64,000 nt of DNA from Micromonospora pisi (GCF_003633685.1 NZ_RBKT01000001.1:7998001-8062000); one strand, 5' to 3'; shown: positions 34,286 to 42,541, counted from the stretch's first letter. A program made the numbers and translations. The notes: generated by a model from the sequence alone, not told the origin.

Positions 34286-35731
34286 ATGTTCAACCTTTCA
34301 CCGTCAGGGCCGCGGCAACTCCGGATTGTCGGACTTGCCGCGAGCGCCCTGCTCGTGCTCGGCGTTGCCACCGCTCCGCCCAGCAGTGCGGCCGAACCGG
34401 CCGCCGCAGCGACCACCGTGGACACCATCCCCGGTGTCGACGAGATCTCGAGCAGTCCGAACCTGCGTCAGATCGCCAATGTACCGAAGGTGGGACCGTT
34501 CAACACCGAGGCCGCCCTCAACAGCGACCTCGCCTTCTCGGGAAACTACGCCTTCGCCGGTAACTACGACGGGTTTGTCGTCTTCGACATCAAGAACCCG
34601 CGTGCGCCGAAGGTCGTCTCCCAGGTCCTCTGCACCGGCGCCCAGAACGACATCACCGTCCACGGTGACCTGTTGTTCCTGTCCACCGACTCGTCCCGCA
34701 GCGACGACTCGTGCGCCAGCACGTCCCAGACGGCGGCCAACCCCGCCTCCTGGGAGGGCATCAAGATCTTCGACATCAAGGACAAGAAGAACCCCCGCTA
34801 CATCAAGTCCGTCGAGACCAAGTGCGGGTCGCACACCCACACCCTGGTCCCGAGCAAGGACAAGAAGACGGTCTACCTGTACGTCTCCTCGTACAGCCCG
34901 AACGCCTCCTTCCCGGACTGCCAGCCGCCGCACGACCTCATCTCCATCGTCAAGGTCCCGGTGAAGAAGCCGACCGACGCCGCCGTGGTGGCGACGCCGG
35001 TGCTCTTCCCGGAGGGCGGTAACCCGGGCGGCAACGGCAGCTCGTCCACGACCGGCTGCCACGACATCACCGTCTTCGCGGAGAAGGACCTCGCCGCGGG
35101 TGCCTGCATGGGCGACGGTGTGCTGTTCGACATCAAGAACCGGGAAGCGCCGCGGGTGATCAGCTCCGTGCGTGACACCACCAACTTCTCGTTCTGGCAC
35201 TCCGCCACCTTCAACAACGAGGGCACCAAGGTCGTCTTCACCGACGAGCTCGGTGGCGGCGGCGCGCCGACCTGCAACCCGACGATCGGCGCCACCCGTG
35301 GCGCCGACGGTGTCTACGACATCACCGGTCGCGGCGACGCCCGCACGCTGGTCTTCCGTAGCTACTTCAAGATTCCGCGGACCAACACGGACTTCGAGAA
35401 CTGCGTGTCGCACAACGGCTCGCTGATCCCGGTCCTGGGCCGCGACATCATGGTGCAGGCCTGGTACCAGGGCGGCATCTCGGTCTGGGACTTCACCAAC
35501 TCGGCCCAGCCCAAGGAGATCGCCTACTGGGAGCGGGGCCCGGTCTCGGACAGCCGTTCCGTCACGGGTGGATCGTGGTCCGCGTACTACTACAACGGCT
35601 ACATCTACTCCAACGACATCCAGAAGGGTCTGGACGTCCTGGACCTGAACGACTGGCGTACCTGGACTGCGAAGCTGCACTCCTACAAGGAGTTCAACCC
35701 GCAGACCCAGCCGGAGTACTGGTCCTGGTGA
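34286..35731 (+). CDS. Secreted LVIVD-repeat beta-propeller protein
   Basis: 481 residues with a Sec signal peptide (RQLRIVGLAASALLVLGVAT, cleavage near SSAAEPA). The body has repeated beta-propeller blades of the LVIVD type: YAFAGNYDGFVVFDIKNPRA, GIKIFDIKDKKNPRYI, GVLFDIKNREAPRVI, GGISVWDFTNSAQPKEI and GLDVLDLNDW. Paired cysteines suggest disulfides. It is probably an extracellular binding or structural protein; no catalytic motif is seen. It is divergent from DUF305 and followed by a very strong hairpin. Confidence 0.85.
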   Translation: MFNLSPSGPRQLRIVGLAASALLVLGVATAPPSSAAEPAAAATTVDTIPGVDEISSSPNLRQIANVPKVGPFNTEAALNSDLAFSGNYAFAGNYDGFVVFDIKNPRAPKVVSQVLCTGAQNDITVHGDLLFLSTDSSRSDDSCASTSQTAANPASWEGIKIFDIKDKKNPRYIKSVETKCGSHTHTLVPSKDKKTVYLYVSSYSPNASFPDCQPPHDLISIVKVPVKKPTDAAVVATPVLFPEGGNPGGNGSSSTTGCHDITVFAEKDLAAGACMGDGVLFDIKNREAPRVISSVRDTTNFSFWHSATFNNEGTKVVFTDELGGGGAPTCNPTIGATRGADGVYDITGRGDARTLVFRSYFKIPRTNTDFENCVSHNGSLIPVLGRDIMVQAWYQGGISVWDFTNSAQPKEIAYWERGPVSDSRSVTGGSWSAYYYNGYIYSNDIQKGLDVLDLNDWRTWTAKLHSYKEFNPQTQPEYWSW

Positions 35732-35804
35732 GGTGAGGAGGGGCCTCTCGTCACCATCTCCGGTGGTCGGGGGCGCCCCTCCTGGCACTCAAGTCTGGTC
35801 GCAC

Positions 35805-35843
35805 CGTCGGGCCCGGTCTCCGTCTCGGAGATCGGGCCCGACG
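35805..35843 (+). terminator. Terminator of the LVIVD gene
   Basis: An 18-bp stem with one G-U pair: CGTCGGGCCCG-G-TCTCCG against CGGAGA-T-CGGGCCCGACG, three-base loop, about 75 bases past the stop. Confidence 0.8.
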
Positions 35844-35882
35844 CCTTGAACGGCTCGGCCTGCACGGGTTGACGTATGAGGG

Positions 35883-35916
35883 CGGGCGGCCCGGACCTGG
35901 TGGTCCGGGCCGCCCG
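35883..35916 (-). terminator. Terminator of the SGNH-CBM2 gene
   Basis: A perfect 15-bp stem CGGGCGGCCCGGACC / GGTCCGGGCCGCCCG with a TGGT loop, 50 bases past the reverse-strand stop. Confidence 0.85.
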
Positions 35917-35965
35917 TCGTTCGGGCTTCGCGGAGGCTGGCCGCCCTCGGCCTCCCGCCTTCGGT

Positions 35966-37105
35966 TCAGGCGGTGCAGGTGACCGTCGGCACCGGGTTCG
36001 CGCCGTCCCCGTTGGCGATGAAGCCGAACGTGGCGGTCGCGCCCGGGGCCAGGTTGCCGTTCCAGGCGACGTTGCGCGCGGAGACGTTCGTGTCGCTCTG
36101 GCTGACCGTGGCGTTCCACGACTGGCTGACCCGCTGGCCGGCGCCGAAGGACCAGTAGGCGGCCCAGCCGGCGAACGTTCCGGTGCTCCCGTTGCGCACC
36201 GTGACCTCGGCTTGGAAACCGCCCTGCCACTGCCCGATCACCCGGTACGTCGCGGTGCAGCCACCGATCGGTGGGGCGGTCGTCGGCGGTGCGGTGGTGG
36301 GCGTACGGGTCGGTGTCGGGCTCACCGTCGGGGGCCGGGTGGGTGTCGGATCGACGGTGGGGCTCGTCGTCGGCGTGATCCCGCCGAGCGCGGCGGTCAG
36401 CGCCGGGTACCAGCGATCGGCCATCTTCTGGTCGCCCGAGGCGTTCGGGTGCACCCCGTCGTAGGTGTCGCTGCCGGTGCTGAATCCGGTCCACTGGTCG
36501 ACCCGCACGACCGGTGACTGGGCGGTGTTCTTCGAGCCGACCCAGCCAGCGATGGCGTTGTTCAGGGCGACCACCCGTTGGCCGCATTCGGCGCAGCTGC
36601 TCGGTGCCATCGGGATGATCTGCGCGACCAGCACCTTCATCGCCGGGTTGTTGACCCGCATCTGGTCGACCAGTTTCCCGTACGCGGCGAGGATGGTGGC
36701 CGGTGCCACGTTGCTCCAGACATCGTTGGTGCCGAAGTGCATCAGCACGATGTCCGGCCGGGTGGCGGCGAGCCAGCCGGGCAGCTGGTTCTGGTTCGCC
36801 ACGTTCGTCACCAGGGCGCCACCGTGGCCCTCATTGTCCCCGTCGTACGCCTGCCCGCAGCCCTGGGGGCCGAGCGTGCCGACGAAGTCGATGTTGGTGT
36901 ACCCGGTGCTCTGCAGTCGGTTCCAGAGCATGGACCGCCAGCAACCCGGTGAACCGGTGATCGAGTCGCCGAGCGGCATGACCCGGACCGGGGCGAGCGT
37001 GGTGGCCGGCGTGGACGCGGCGCGCAGGGAGGGCGTCGTGATCACGAGCCCGAGCAGTACAGCCAGGGCCGCGAGCGCGGCCTGACCGAGGGGTTTGCGG
37101 AGCAT
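35966..37105 (-). CDS. Secreted SGNH/GDSL esterase with C-terminal CBM2 cellulose-binding module
   Basis: 379 residues. There is a signal peptide (ALAALAVLLGLVITTPSLRA), an SGNH hydrolase (nucleophile Ser in MPLGDSITGS, block III MHFGTNDVW, catalytic Asp/His in YDGVHPNASG) and a Thr/Pro-rich linker of TPT repeats. A CBM2 follows (CTATYRVIGQWQGGFQAEV, AGWAAYWSF, NVAWNGNLAPGATATFGF), closed by a Cys at each end. The arrangement fits a plant-polysaccharide esterase, such as acetylxylan esterase of the CE3 type, anchored to cellulose. Confidence 0.9.
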   Translation of the reverse strand: MLRKPLGQAALAALAVLLGLVITTPSLRAASTPATTLAPVRVMPLGDSITGSPGCWRSMLWNRLQSTGYTNIDFVGTLGPQGCGQAYDGDNEGHGGALVTNVANQNQLPGWLAATRPDIVLMHFGTNDVWSNVAPATILAAYGKLVDQMRVNNPAMKVLVAQIIPMAPSSCAECGQRVVALNNAIAGWVGSKNTAQSPVVRVDQWTGFSTGSDTYDGVHPNASGDQKMADRWYPALTAALGGITPTTSPTVDPTPTRPPTVSPTPTRTPTTAPPTTAPPIGGCTATYRVIGQWQGGFQAEVTVRNGSTGTFAGWAAYWSFGAGQRVSQSWNATVSQSDTNVSARNVAWNGNLAPGATATFGFIANGDGANPVPTVTCTA

Positions 37106-37281
37106 GGTCGTCTCCTGTCACGGTGCGCGGTGAGAGGTGTGACGGCCCGGTGCTCCCCAAGGTATTGAAGCAGGTGAATTTTGAGGGGACAACCGTGGTT
37201 CCACCATCGTGTCGATGTCCGGGTAAACGCCCACGGCCGGCGGGGATCGGGGCGACGATCGAAGCGACGGAGGGGGCCGGG

Positions 37282-37659
37282 ATGCAGGACGAACAGTCAC
37301 GACAGCGGGCGGCCGACAGTGCCGGGCGACTTCTCGGCCAACCGCTCGTGTTGCCGCTGGGCCCTGGTGAACCCCCCTCCGGTCAGGACTTCCGCGACCT
37401 GGCGATGGTCCACACCTTCGGCGATTCCTGGACCCGGACGGCGCTCGACGACCGCAGTCGGGCGTTGGTCTCCGTCGCCATCGCCGCCGCCCTGGGGACC
37501 CACGAACCCCTGCGTGGCCAGCTCAGGATCGCGCTGAACGTCGGGGTCACGAAGGACCAGATCGTCGACTTGTTCATCCATCTCGAGGCGTACGCCGGAG
37601 CTGCCCGTGCCTTCGACACCTATCAGGTAGCGGTGGCGGTCTTCGGCGAGCACGAGTAG
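37282..37659 (+). CDS. Carboxymuconolactone decarboxylase (CMD/AhpD-like) family protein
   Basis: 125 residues of the all-helical CMD fold: DFRDLAMVHTFGDSWTRTALD, RSRALVSVAIAAALGTHEPL, QIVDLFIHLEAYAGAARAFD. The AhpD CxxC pair is absent, so a peroxidase role is unlikely; it resembles gamma-carboxymuconolactone decarboxylases. GGAGGGGG precedes the ATG at 37282. It stands alone; an inverted repeat follows about 90 bases later. Confidence 0.85.
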   Translation: MQDEQSRQRAADSAGRLLGQPLVLPLGPGEPPSGQDFRDLAMVHTFGDSWTRTALDDRSRALVSVAIAAALGTHEPLRGQLRIALNVGVTKDQIVDLFIHLEAYAGAARAFDTYQVAVAVFGEHE

Positions 37660-37750
37660 GGGGCGCTCGGCGCGGTCCGGGGCGAGCGCGGGTCGGGTGG
37701 GGACGGCAGGTTGATTCCGGCCGACTCCCGGGAGTGGAGGACTGCACTTT

Positions 37751-37769
37751 CGTCCCAACTCCTGGGACG
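37751..37769. terminator. Short hairpin after the CMD gene
   Basis: CGTCCCA-ACTCC-TGGGACG, seven-bp stem and five-base loop. It could be a weak terminator or an operator for the sulfur operon downstream. Confidence 0.4.
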
Positions 37770-37779
37770 CGGGCCAATT

Positions 37780-37800
37780 ACCTATCAAACCTATAGGTTT
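37780..37800 (+). promoter_or_regulatory. Palindromic operator candidate upstream of the cysteine dioxygenase operon
   Basis: Two nested inverted repeats in an AT-rich patch: ACCTAT-N7-ATAGGT (37780-37798) and AAACCTATAGGTTT (37787-37800), 52 bases before the start. Position and symmetry suggest a repressor site responding to sulfur or cysteine; the regulator is unknown. Confidence 0.5.
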
Positions 37801-37851
37801 TATTGTCTAGGCTCTGGGTCAACGGACCAGTCACTTCGACGAGGAATGACG

Positions 37852-38304
37852 ATGACCATCAACTCCGCTGACCCGCTCACCATCGCCCGCCGGTACGCGG
37901 TCGACCCGGCCGCCTGGCCGGTGGCGCCCCGGTTCGACCCGGTCGAACGCTGGTACGCCCGCCTGGCCGGCAACGAAGAGCACGAGGTCTGGCTGCTGAC
38001 CTGGCTCCCTGGCCAGTCGACGGACCTGCACGACCACGGCGGCTCCTCCGGTGCCTTCACCGTCGCGTCGGGTGCCCTCACCGAGGAGATCGTGGTCGGC
38101 GGTGAGCTCCGCCCCACGGTGCTGCGTACGGGCTCCGGCCGCCAGTTCGGCTCACGCCACATCCACCGGGTCAGCAACACCGGCCACGTCCCCGCGGTCA
38201 GCATCCACGTCTACCTGCCCGCGTTGCGCCGGATGACCCGCTACGAACTCGACGGTGGCAACCTGCGGGTGGCCGAAGTGGCCGAGGCGGGGGTGGCCTG
38301 GTGA
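37852..38304 (+). CDS. Cysteine dioxygenase
   Basis: A 150-residue cupin that oxidises L-cysteine to cysteine sulfinate with Fe(II) and O2. Iron ligands lie in TDLHDHGGSSGAF (two His) and the third in FGSRHIHRVSN; WLLTWLPGQ and SIHVYLPAL are typical of the short bacterial type I enzyme. ATG 37852 is chosen because GAGGA lies six bases upstream. The stop shares GTGA with the rhodanese start, so the two are a coupled sulfur-oxidation operon. Confidence 0.88.
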   Translation: MTINSADPLTIARRYAVDPAAWPVAPRFDPVERWYARLAGNEEHEVWLLTWLPGQSTDLHDHGGSSGAFTVASGALTEEIVVGGELRPTVLRTGSGRQFGSRHIHRVSNTGHVPAVSIHVYLPALRRMTRYELDGGNLRVAEVAEAGVAW

Positions 38305-38801
38305 AGCTGATCAACCCGTTGCACAGCTCGACGAGCTGTCCGGACACCGTGGCGCCGGCCGGGTCCCGAGGGATCGACGAGATCCTCGACTCCGCCCGGC
38401 TGCGGCTGCGCCGGCTCGACCCGGAGGCGGGGCATCTGGCGTACCGGGAAGGGGCGCTGCTGGTCGACATCCGGCCGGCCGCCCAGCGGGCCGCGACCGG
38501 CTCGATCCCCGGCGCGCTGGTGATCGAGCGCAACGTCCTGGAGTGGCGACTCGACCCGCGTAGCGCGGCCCGGCTGCCGGTCGCCGAGCGCTACGACCTG
38601 CCCGTGGTGATCTTCTGTCAGGAGGGTTACACCTCCTCGCTCGCCGCGGCCGCACTCCAGGATCTCGGTCTCTACCTCGCCACCGACATCGTGGGCGGCT
38701 TCGCCGCCTGGCGACTCGCCGGCCTACCGGCCTTCGGGCCGACCGATGTCTACGCCCATCTGACCAACGTGCCGGCGACCGCCGGACGGACGTCCACCTG
38801 A
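38301..38801 (+). CDS. Rhodanese-like sulfurtransferase
   Basis: 166 residues. The N-terminal 35 residues are an extension; the rhodanese domain has LLVDIRPAAQRAATGSIPGAL and the active-site loop FCQEGYTSSLAA with the catalytic Cys, then VGGFAAWRLAGLPAF. It transfers sulfane sulfur from persulfides to an acceptor such as a thiol or cyanide. The GTG start overlaps cysteine dioxygenase by four bases, which suggests joint control of cysteine and sulfane sulfur levels. Confidence 0.9.
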   Translation: MKLINPLHSSTSCPDTVAPAGSRGIDEILDSARLRLRRLDPEAGHLAYREGALLVDIRPAAQRAATGSIPGALVIERNVLEWRLDPRSAARLPVAERYDLPVVIFCQEGYTSSLAAAALQDLGLYLATDIVGGFAAWRLAGLPAFGPTDVYAHLTNVPATAGRTST

Positions 38802-38823
38802 CCCGGGCGTCACCACGCCCGGG
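38802..38823 (+). terminator. Terminator of the cysteine dioxygenase-rhodanese operon
   Basis: CCCGGGCGT-CACC-ACGCCCGGG, a nine-bp perfect stem starting right after the stop codon. Confidence 0.7.
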
Positions 38824-38858
38824 ATGGCACGGAACACCATCGCTAGGAGGCTCTCCAC

Positions 38859-39464
38859 ATGTCGGTCATCGCGATCAGCCCGCGCGTGTACCCGTCGCCG
38901 CTCCGGTCGGGCCACGCCCGCCGCCGATCGGCAACCGGCGACACCTCGGCCACCCTCACCGTCACCGTCGACATCACCCTGGACGCCGGGGACACCCTCA
39001 CTCCGCAGGCGACCCGCCTGCTGGAGCTGGTCCGGGAACTGGTCGAGCATGGTGACCGGGAGGCGGTCGCCGCACGGCTGTCCGGACCGCCGCCGACGAT
39101 CGGGGTGGAACCGGCGGCCGGGCCGCCCAGCGCGGCGGTCGCCCCCGGTGCCGGTAGGAACGGGACGTTGCACGTGCTGGCCGGCTCCCGGCGGGTGCTG
39201 CGTGACGGGCGACCGATACCGCTGACCCGGCTGGAGTACGACCTGCTCGTCTTCCTGGCCGAGCACCCGCGCCGGGTCTTCACCCGGCTCCAGCTCCTGA
39301 GCAGCGTCTGGGGTTATGAGCACGCCGTGGCCCGGACCGTCGACGTACACGTACGCCGGCTCCGCGCCAAGCTGGGGGAGACGATGCCGGTGGTGACCAC
39401 CGTGTACGGGGTGGGTTACCGGCTGGCCGACGAGGCCCGGATCAGCGTCGACCGCGACGCGTGA
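38859..39464 (+). CDS. Receiver-less OmpR-type winged-helix regulator A
   Basis: 201 residues. The C-terminal half is an OmpR/PhoB DNA-binding domain: PLTRLEYDLLVFLAEHPRRV, FTRLQLLSSVWGYE, RTVDVHVRRLRAKLGE, TVYGVGYRL. No phospho-receiver precedes it. Instead there is a 90-residue N-terminal region with the block ATLTVTVDITLDAGDTLTPQ, also found in the paralogue at 40630. So it is not a standard response regulator; signal input is unknown. AGGAGG precedes the ATG. Confidence 0.82.
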   Translation: MSVIAISPRVYPSPLRSGHARRRSATGDTSATLTVTVDITLDAGDTLTPQATRLLELVRELVEHGDREAVAARLSGPPPTIGVEPAAGPPSAAVAPGAGRNGTLHVLAGSRRVLRDGRPIPLTRLEYDLLVFLAEHPRRVFTRLQLLSSVWGYEHAVARTVDVHVRRLRAKLGETMPVVTTVYGVGYRLADEARISVDRDA

Positions 39465-39513
39465 CCGTTGCGACCAGGGCCGCCCCGGAGTGTGGACGTA
39501 CGGCCGGCGGCGC

Positions 39514-40437
39514 TCAGCCCAACCACGCCGCGATCGCGGCGAGCGTGACCGCGGCGGCCAGGGTGGAGAGCACGACGGTGTCCCGGGCCAGCGCCTCGCC
39601 CCGCTGGTACCGGGTGGCGAAGACAAAGACGTTCTGCGCTGTGGGCAGGGCCGAGGTGACCACCGCGGCCAGCAGCGCCGGCCCGTCGAGGCCGAGGGCC
39701 AGGTGCCCGATCAGATAGGCCAGCGCCGGCTGTACCAGCACCTTGAGCCCGACCGCGACGTAGCGCTCGACCGCCTCCGGTCCGGCGGCGAGCGGCCGGC
39801 TGCCGTACAGCGACATGCCGAGGGCGATCAGTGCCAGCGGTACGGCGGCGGAGCCGACCAGCTCGAACGGGCGCATCACCGCCTCCGGCAGCGGTCGGCC
39901 CACGATCGAGACGGCCAGCCCGGCGGCGCAACCGAGCATGATCGGGTTGCGGGCCGGTAGCAGGGCGAGCCGTCGCGGCGAGGGGCGGTGACCAGTGGTG
40001 GTCACGTCCAGTACGGCGAGCGCGACCGGTGAGGCGAGCAGCACCTGGAACAGCAGCACCGGCGCCACAAAGGACGGGTCTCCGAGGACGTACGCCGCCA
40101 CCGGCAGGCCGAGGTTGGCGGCGTTGACGTACGAGGCGCTGAGCGCGCCGACGGTCGCCTCGCCGGCCGGTCGCCGCCACACCCAGTGGGCGAGCGTGAG
40201 GTAGACGGCCGCGACCAGCACCGTACTGAGCACGAACGCGGCCAGCGCGGGGGTGAACACCTCGGACACCGACGACCGTGCCAGGGTGGTGAAGAGCAGT
40301 GCCGGCGCGGCGACGAAGAAGGCGAGTCGAGCCAGCACCGTCGTGCCGTCCGGCCCGAGCAGGCGGGTACGCCCGATCAGGTAACCCGCGAGCGTGACCG
40401 TCCAGATGACCGTGAAGCCGGTCAGCACTCCTCGCAC
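39514..40437 (-). CDS. AEC (auxin efflux carrier) family transporter
   Basis: 307 residues with about ten membrane helices and the AEC hallmarks: N-terminal GFTVIWTVTLAGYLIGR, the conserved ASYVNAANLGLPVAAYVLGD with the Asn-Gly-Pro motif, and the C-terminal ALPTAQNVFVFATRYQRG. Bacterial members export malonate, malate or similar anions, but many are uncharacterised. The start is probably GTG 40437 or GTG 40428. It is flanked on both sides by the two receiver-less OmpR-type regulators, which are its likely controllers. Confidence 0.85.
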   Translation of the reverse strand: MRGVLTGFTVIWTVTLAGYLIGRTRLLGPDGTTVLARLAFFVAAPALLFTTLARSSVSEVFTPALAAFVLSTVLVAAVYLTLAHWVWRRPAGEATVGALSASYVNAANLGLPVAAYVLGDPSFVAPVLLFQVLLASPVALAVLDVTTTGHRPSPRRLALLPARNPIMLGCAAGLAVSIVGRPLPEAVMRPFELVGSAAVPLALIALGMSLYGSRPLAAGPEAVERYVAVGLKVLVQPALAYLIGHLALGLDGPALLAAVVTSALPTAQNVFVFATRYQRGEALARDTVVLSTLAAAVTLAAIAAWLG

Positions 40438-40629
40438 TCGATCATCGTGGACTGCTTCTCACGATTTCCCAAGATCTGGTACGTAGAGCGAGCGTCCAAT
40501 TCCGATCTGTGCGTCAATTGTCACATTCATGCAACGTAGTGGCCCCTTGACCCTTGCCTTGGCGGCCGGAAACATCGAGCGTGCCCGCACTTCGGGCCGA
40601 GGGGATCTCCCCACCAGCCAAGGAGGACC

Positions 40630-41325
40630 ATGTCGGTCAGTCCCGCCTCGTCGCGTGCCGCGTGGCACACGTCCCAGCCAGCGGGACCTGGGCGGCCGCC
40701 CGGCGCCCAGCGTCGCCCGCCCGTTGGCGGCGCCCCCGCGCTGACCGTGACACTCTCCATTCCGCTCGATGGTGACGAGGCCCTGACCCCGTCGGCGCAG
40801 CGCCTCCTCGACGTCGCTCGTGAGCTGCTGGAACAGGGGCAGGCGACGGTCGTCCACGGGCCGGCGCCGGTCGACCGTCGCCCGGTCGAATCCACCATGC
40901 TCCGCCCGCCGGCCTGGCCCGACCATGCGGCGCTCGGCCACCTCCCCGCTGGGCGGACGCTCACCGAACCGACCGGTGTCGAGTGGGCCGGCACCGACCC
41001 GGCCGCTGACGGGTCGGCCACGCCCGGACTGCGGATCCTCGCCGCCTCCCGTTCCGTGCTCCTCGACGACCAACCGCTGCCGTTGACCCGGCTGGAGTTC
41101 GACCTCCTCCTGCACCTGGTCGAACACCCACGACGGGTCTTCACCCGGCTGCAACTGCTCGCCGCGGTCTGGGGCTACGAGCACACCGGCGTCCGTACCG
41201 TCGACGTGCACGTCCGTCGGCTGCGCGGCAAGGTCGGCGCGGACGTCCCGCTCGTCACCACCGTGTACGGCGTCGGCTACCGACTCGCCGACGAGGCAGT
41301 CGTCACCATCGACCAGACCGGCTGA
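40630..41325 (+). CDS. Receiver-less OmpR-type winged-helix regulator B
   Basis: 231 residues, a paralogue of the gene at 38859. The DNA-binding half is close to identical in its core: LPLTRLEFDLLLHLVEHPRR, FTRLQLLAAVWGYE, RTVDVHVRRLRGKVG, TTVYGVGYRLADEA. The N-terminal block is PALTVTLSIPLDGDEALTPS with AQRLLDVARELLEQG, followed by a longer spacer. No receiver domain. AAGGAGG precedes the ATG by three bases. The gene starts divergently from the AEC transporter; the shared region is AT-rich for this genome. Confidence 0.82.
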   Translation: MSVSPASSRAAWHTSQPAGPGRPPGAQRRPPVGGAPALTVTLSIPLDGDEALTPSAQRLLDVARELLEQGQATVVHGPAPVDRRPVESTMLRPPAWPDHAALGHLPAGRTLTEPTGVEWAGTDPAADGSATPGLRILAASRSVLLDDQPLPLTRLEFDLLLHLVEHPRRVFTRLQLLAAVWGYEHTGVRTVDVHVRRLRGKVGADVPLVTTVYGVGYRLADEAVVTIDQTG

Positions 41326-41339
41326 CCCGTTCGGGCAGT

Positions 41340-41981
41340 ATGGACCGGGTGAAGATCCGCCCGATCAGTCCCGAGTCGCTGGTCCAGGAGTTGGCCGACC
41401 GGCTGGCGGCCGAGCGTGTCGGGCAGCCGCTGCGGGTGGCCCTCGACGGTGCCGCCGTGGCGGCACCGGACCGGCTCGCCGACGCCCTGGTCGACCCGCT
41501 GCGCGTACGCGGACGTCCAGCACTGCCGATCCGGGCCACCGACTTCCTCCGACCGGCCTCGCTGCGCTACGAGTTCGGTCGGGAGAATCCGGACGCGTTC
41601 TACACCGACTGGCTCGACGAGGCGGGTCTGCGCCGCGAGGTGCTCGACCCGGCGGTCGACGCCGGTCGGGTCCTGCCGTCGTTGTGGAACACGCGCACCG
41701 ACCGGGCCAGCCGGGCCGAGTACGTCGACCTGCCGTCCGGCGCGGTGCTCCTGGTCAGTGGTTCCTTCCTGCTCGGGGGCGGGCTCCCGTTCGATCTGAC
41801 CGTCCACCTTGTCCTGTCCTCGGGGGCGCTCTCCCGGCGCACCGACCCGGCGGACGCCTGGACCCTGCCGGCCTTCGCCCGGTACGCCGAGGAGGTCGCT
41901 CCGGCCACCTTCGCCGACGTGGTCGTCCGGATGGACGACCCGCGCCATCCCGCGCTGGTGGAAGCGGACGAACGGGGCTGA
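41340..41981 (+). CDS. Uridine-kinase-like protein with degenerate Walker A motif
   Basis: 213 residues related to actinobacterial proteins annotated as uridine kinase: RVALDGAAVAAPDRLADAL, DFLRPASLRYEFGRENPDAF, YTDWLDEAGLRREVL, LVSGSFLLGGGLPFDLTVHL. At the P-loop position (about residues 36-48) the sequence is DGAAVAAPDRLAD, so the Gly-Lys-Ser/Thr needed to bind ATP phosphates is absent. It is probably not an active kinase. The start lies 14 bases after the regulator stop without a clear ribosome site. Confidence 0.75.
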   Translation: MDRVKIRPISPESLVQELADRLAAERVGQPLRVALDGAAVAAPDRLADALVDPLRVRGRPALPIRATDFLRPASLRYEFGRENPDAFYTDWLDEAGLRREVLDPAVDAGRVLPSLWNTRTDRASRAEYVDLPSGAVLLVSGSFLLGGGLPFDLTVHLVLSSGALSRRTDPADAWTLPAFARYAEEVAPATFADVVVRMDDPRHPALVEADERG

Positions 41982-42033
41982 ATCTCCCGCTTCCGGCTGG
42001 ACATTCCTGCCTCGGAAGCCCGATAAATAGCTG

Positions 42034-42059
42034 GTTTGGCTCCCCTTGGTCACGGGTAT
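42034..42059 (+). promoter_or_regulatory. Stress-sigma promoter for the DksA/TraR gene
   Basis: GTTT (42034-42037), 16 bases, GGGTAT (42054-42059): the closest match in the window to the SigF/SigB consensus, 84 bases before the start. Confidence 0.7.
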
Positions 42060-42142
42060 GCGCCCGGTCACGGTGGACCGCGCCGGACCAACCGGGTCCT
42101 GGCAGCGAGTCCACCGCCGTCACGGAAAGGCAGGGGCAGCGC

Positions 42143-42541
42143 ATGCTTGTCAACGATGCGGTCGGCACGGCCCGTTCCCAGGCGGACATCGACCTGATCC
42201 GGCTCTCCCTGGAGGCTCGCTTCGACGAGCTGACCGGAGAGTACGACGACGCCGTGCTGCAGAGCCAGGTGCTGCGGCTGGTGGAGGTTGGTGACACCGC
42301 CGGCGACGACCAGGCCGACAGCGGAACCAAGACCGCGGAGCGGGACACCGCACAGTCGTTGCTACGGACCATTCTGGACCGTCGGGCGCAGTACGAACAC
42401 GCCCTGTCCCGACTCGCCGAGGGCACCTACGGCTGGTGCGAGGGCTGCTCGGCGCCGATCCCGGTCGAACGGCTGGAGATCTTCCCCTCCGCCACCACCT
42501 GCGTCTCCTGCAAGCAGTCCCGGGAACGGCGCGCCGCCTGA
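42143..42541 (+). CDS. DksA/TraR-family zinc-finger protein
   Basis: 132 residues. A helical hairpin (IDLIRLSLEARFDELTGEYD, RDTAQSLLRTILDRRAQYEH) precedes a C4 zinc finger (YGWCEGCSAPIPVERLEIFP, then TTCVSCKQ). DksA-type proteins enter the RNA polymerase secondary channel and modulate initiation, often with ppGpp; actinobacterial members of this length are mostly uncharacterised. GCAGGGGCAGC precedes the ATG at 42143. Preceded by a very good stress-sigma promoter and followed by a hairpin. Confidence 0.85.
   Translation: MLVNDAVGTARSQADIDLIRLSLEARFDELTGEYDDAVLQSQVLRLVEVGDTAGDDQADSGTKTAERDTAQSLLRTILDRRAQYEHALSRLAEGTYGWCEGCSAPIPVERLEIFPSATTCVSCKQSRERRAA

Noticed and set aside
37201-37226. GGTTC followed by GGGTAA as a stress-sigma promoter for the CMD gene
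   Set aside because: The 19-base spacer is too long for this promoter class.
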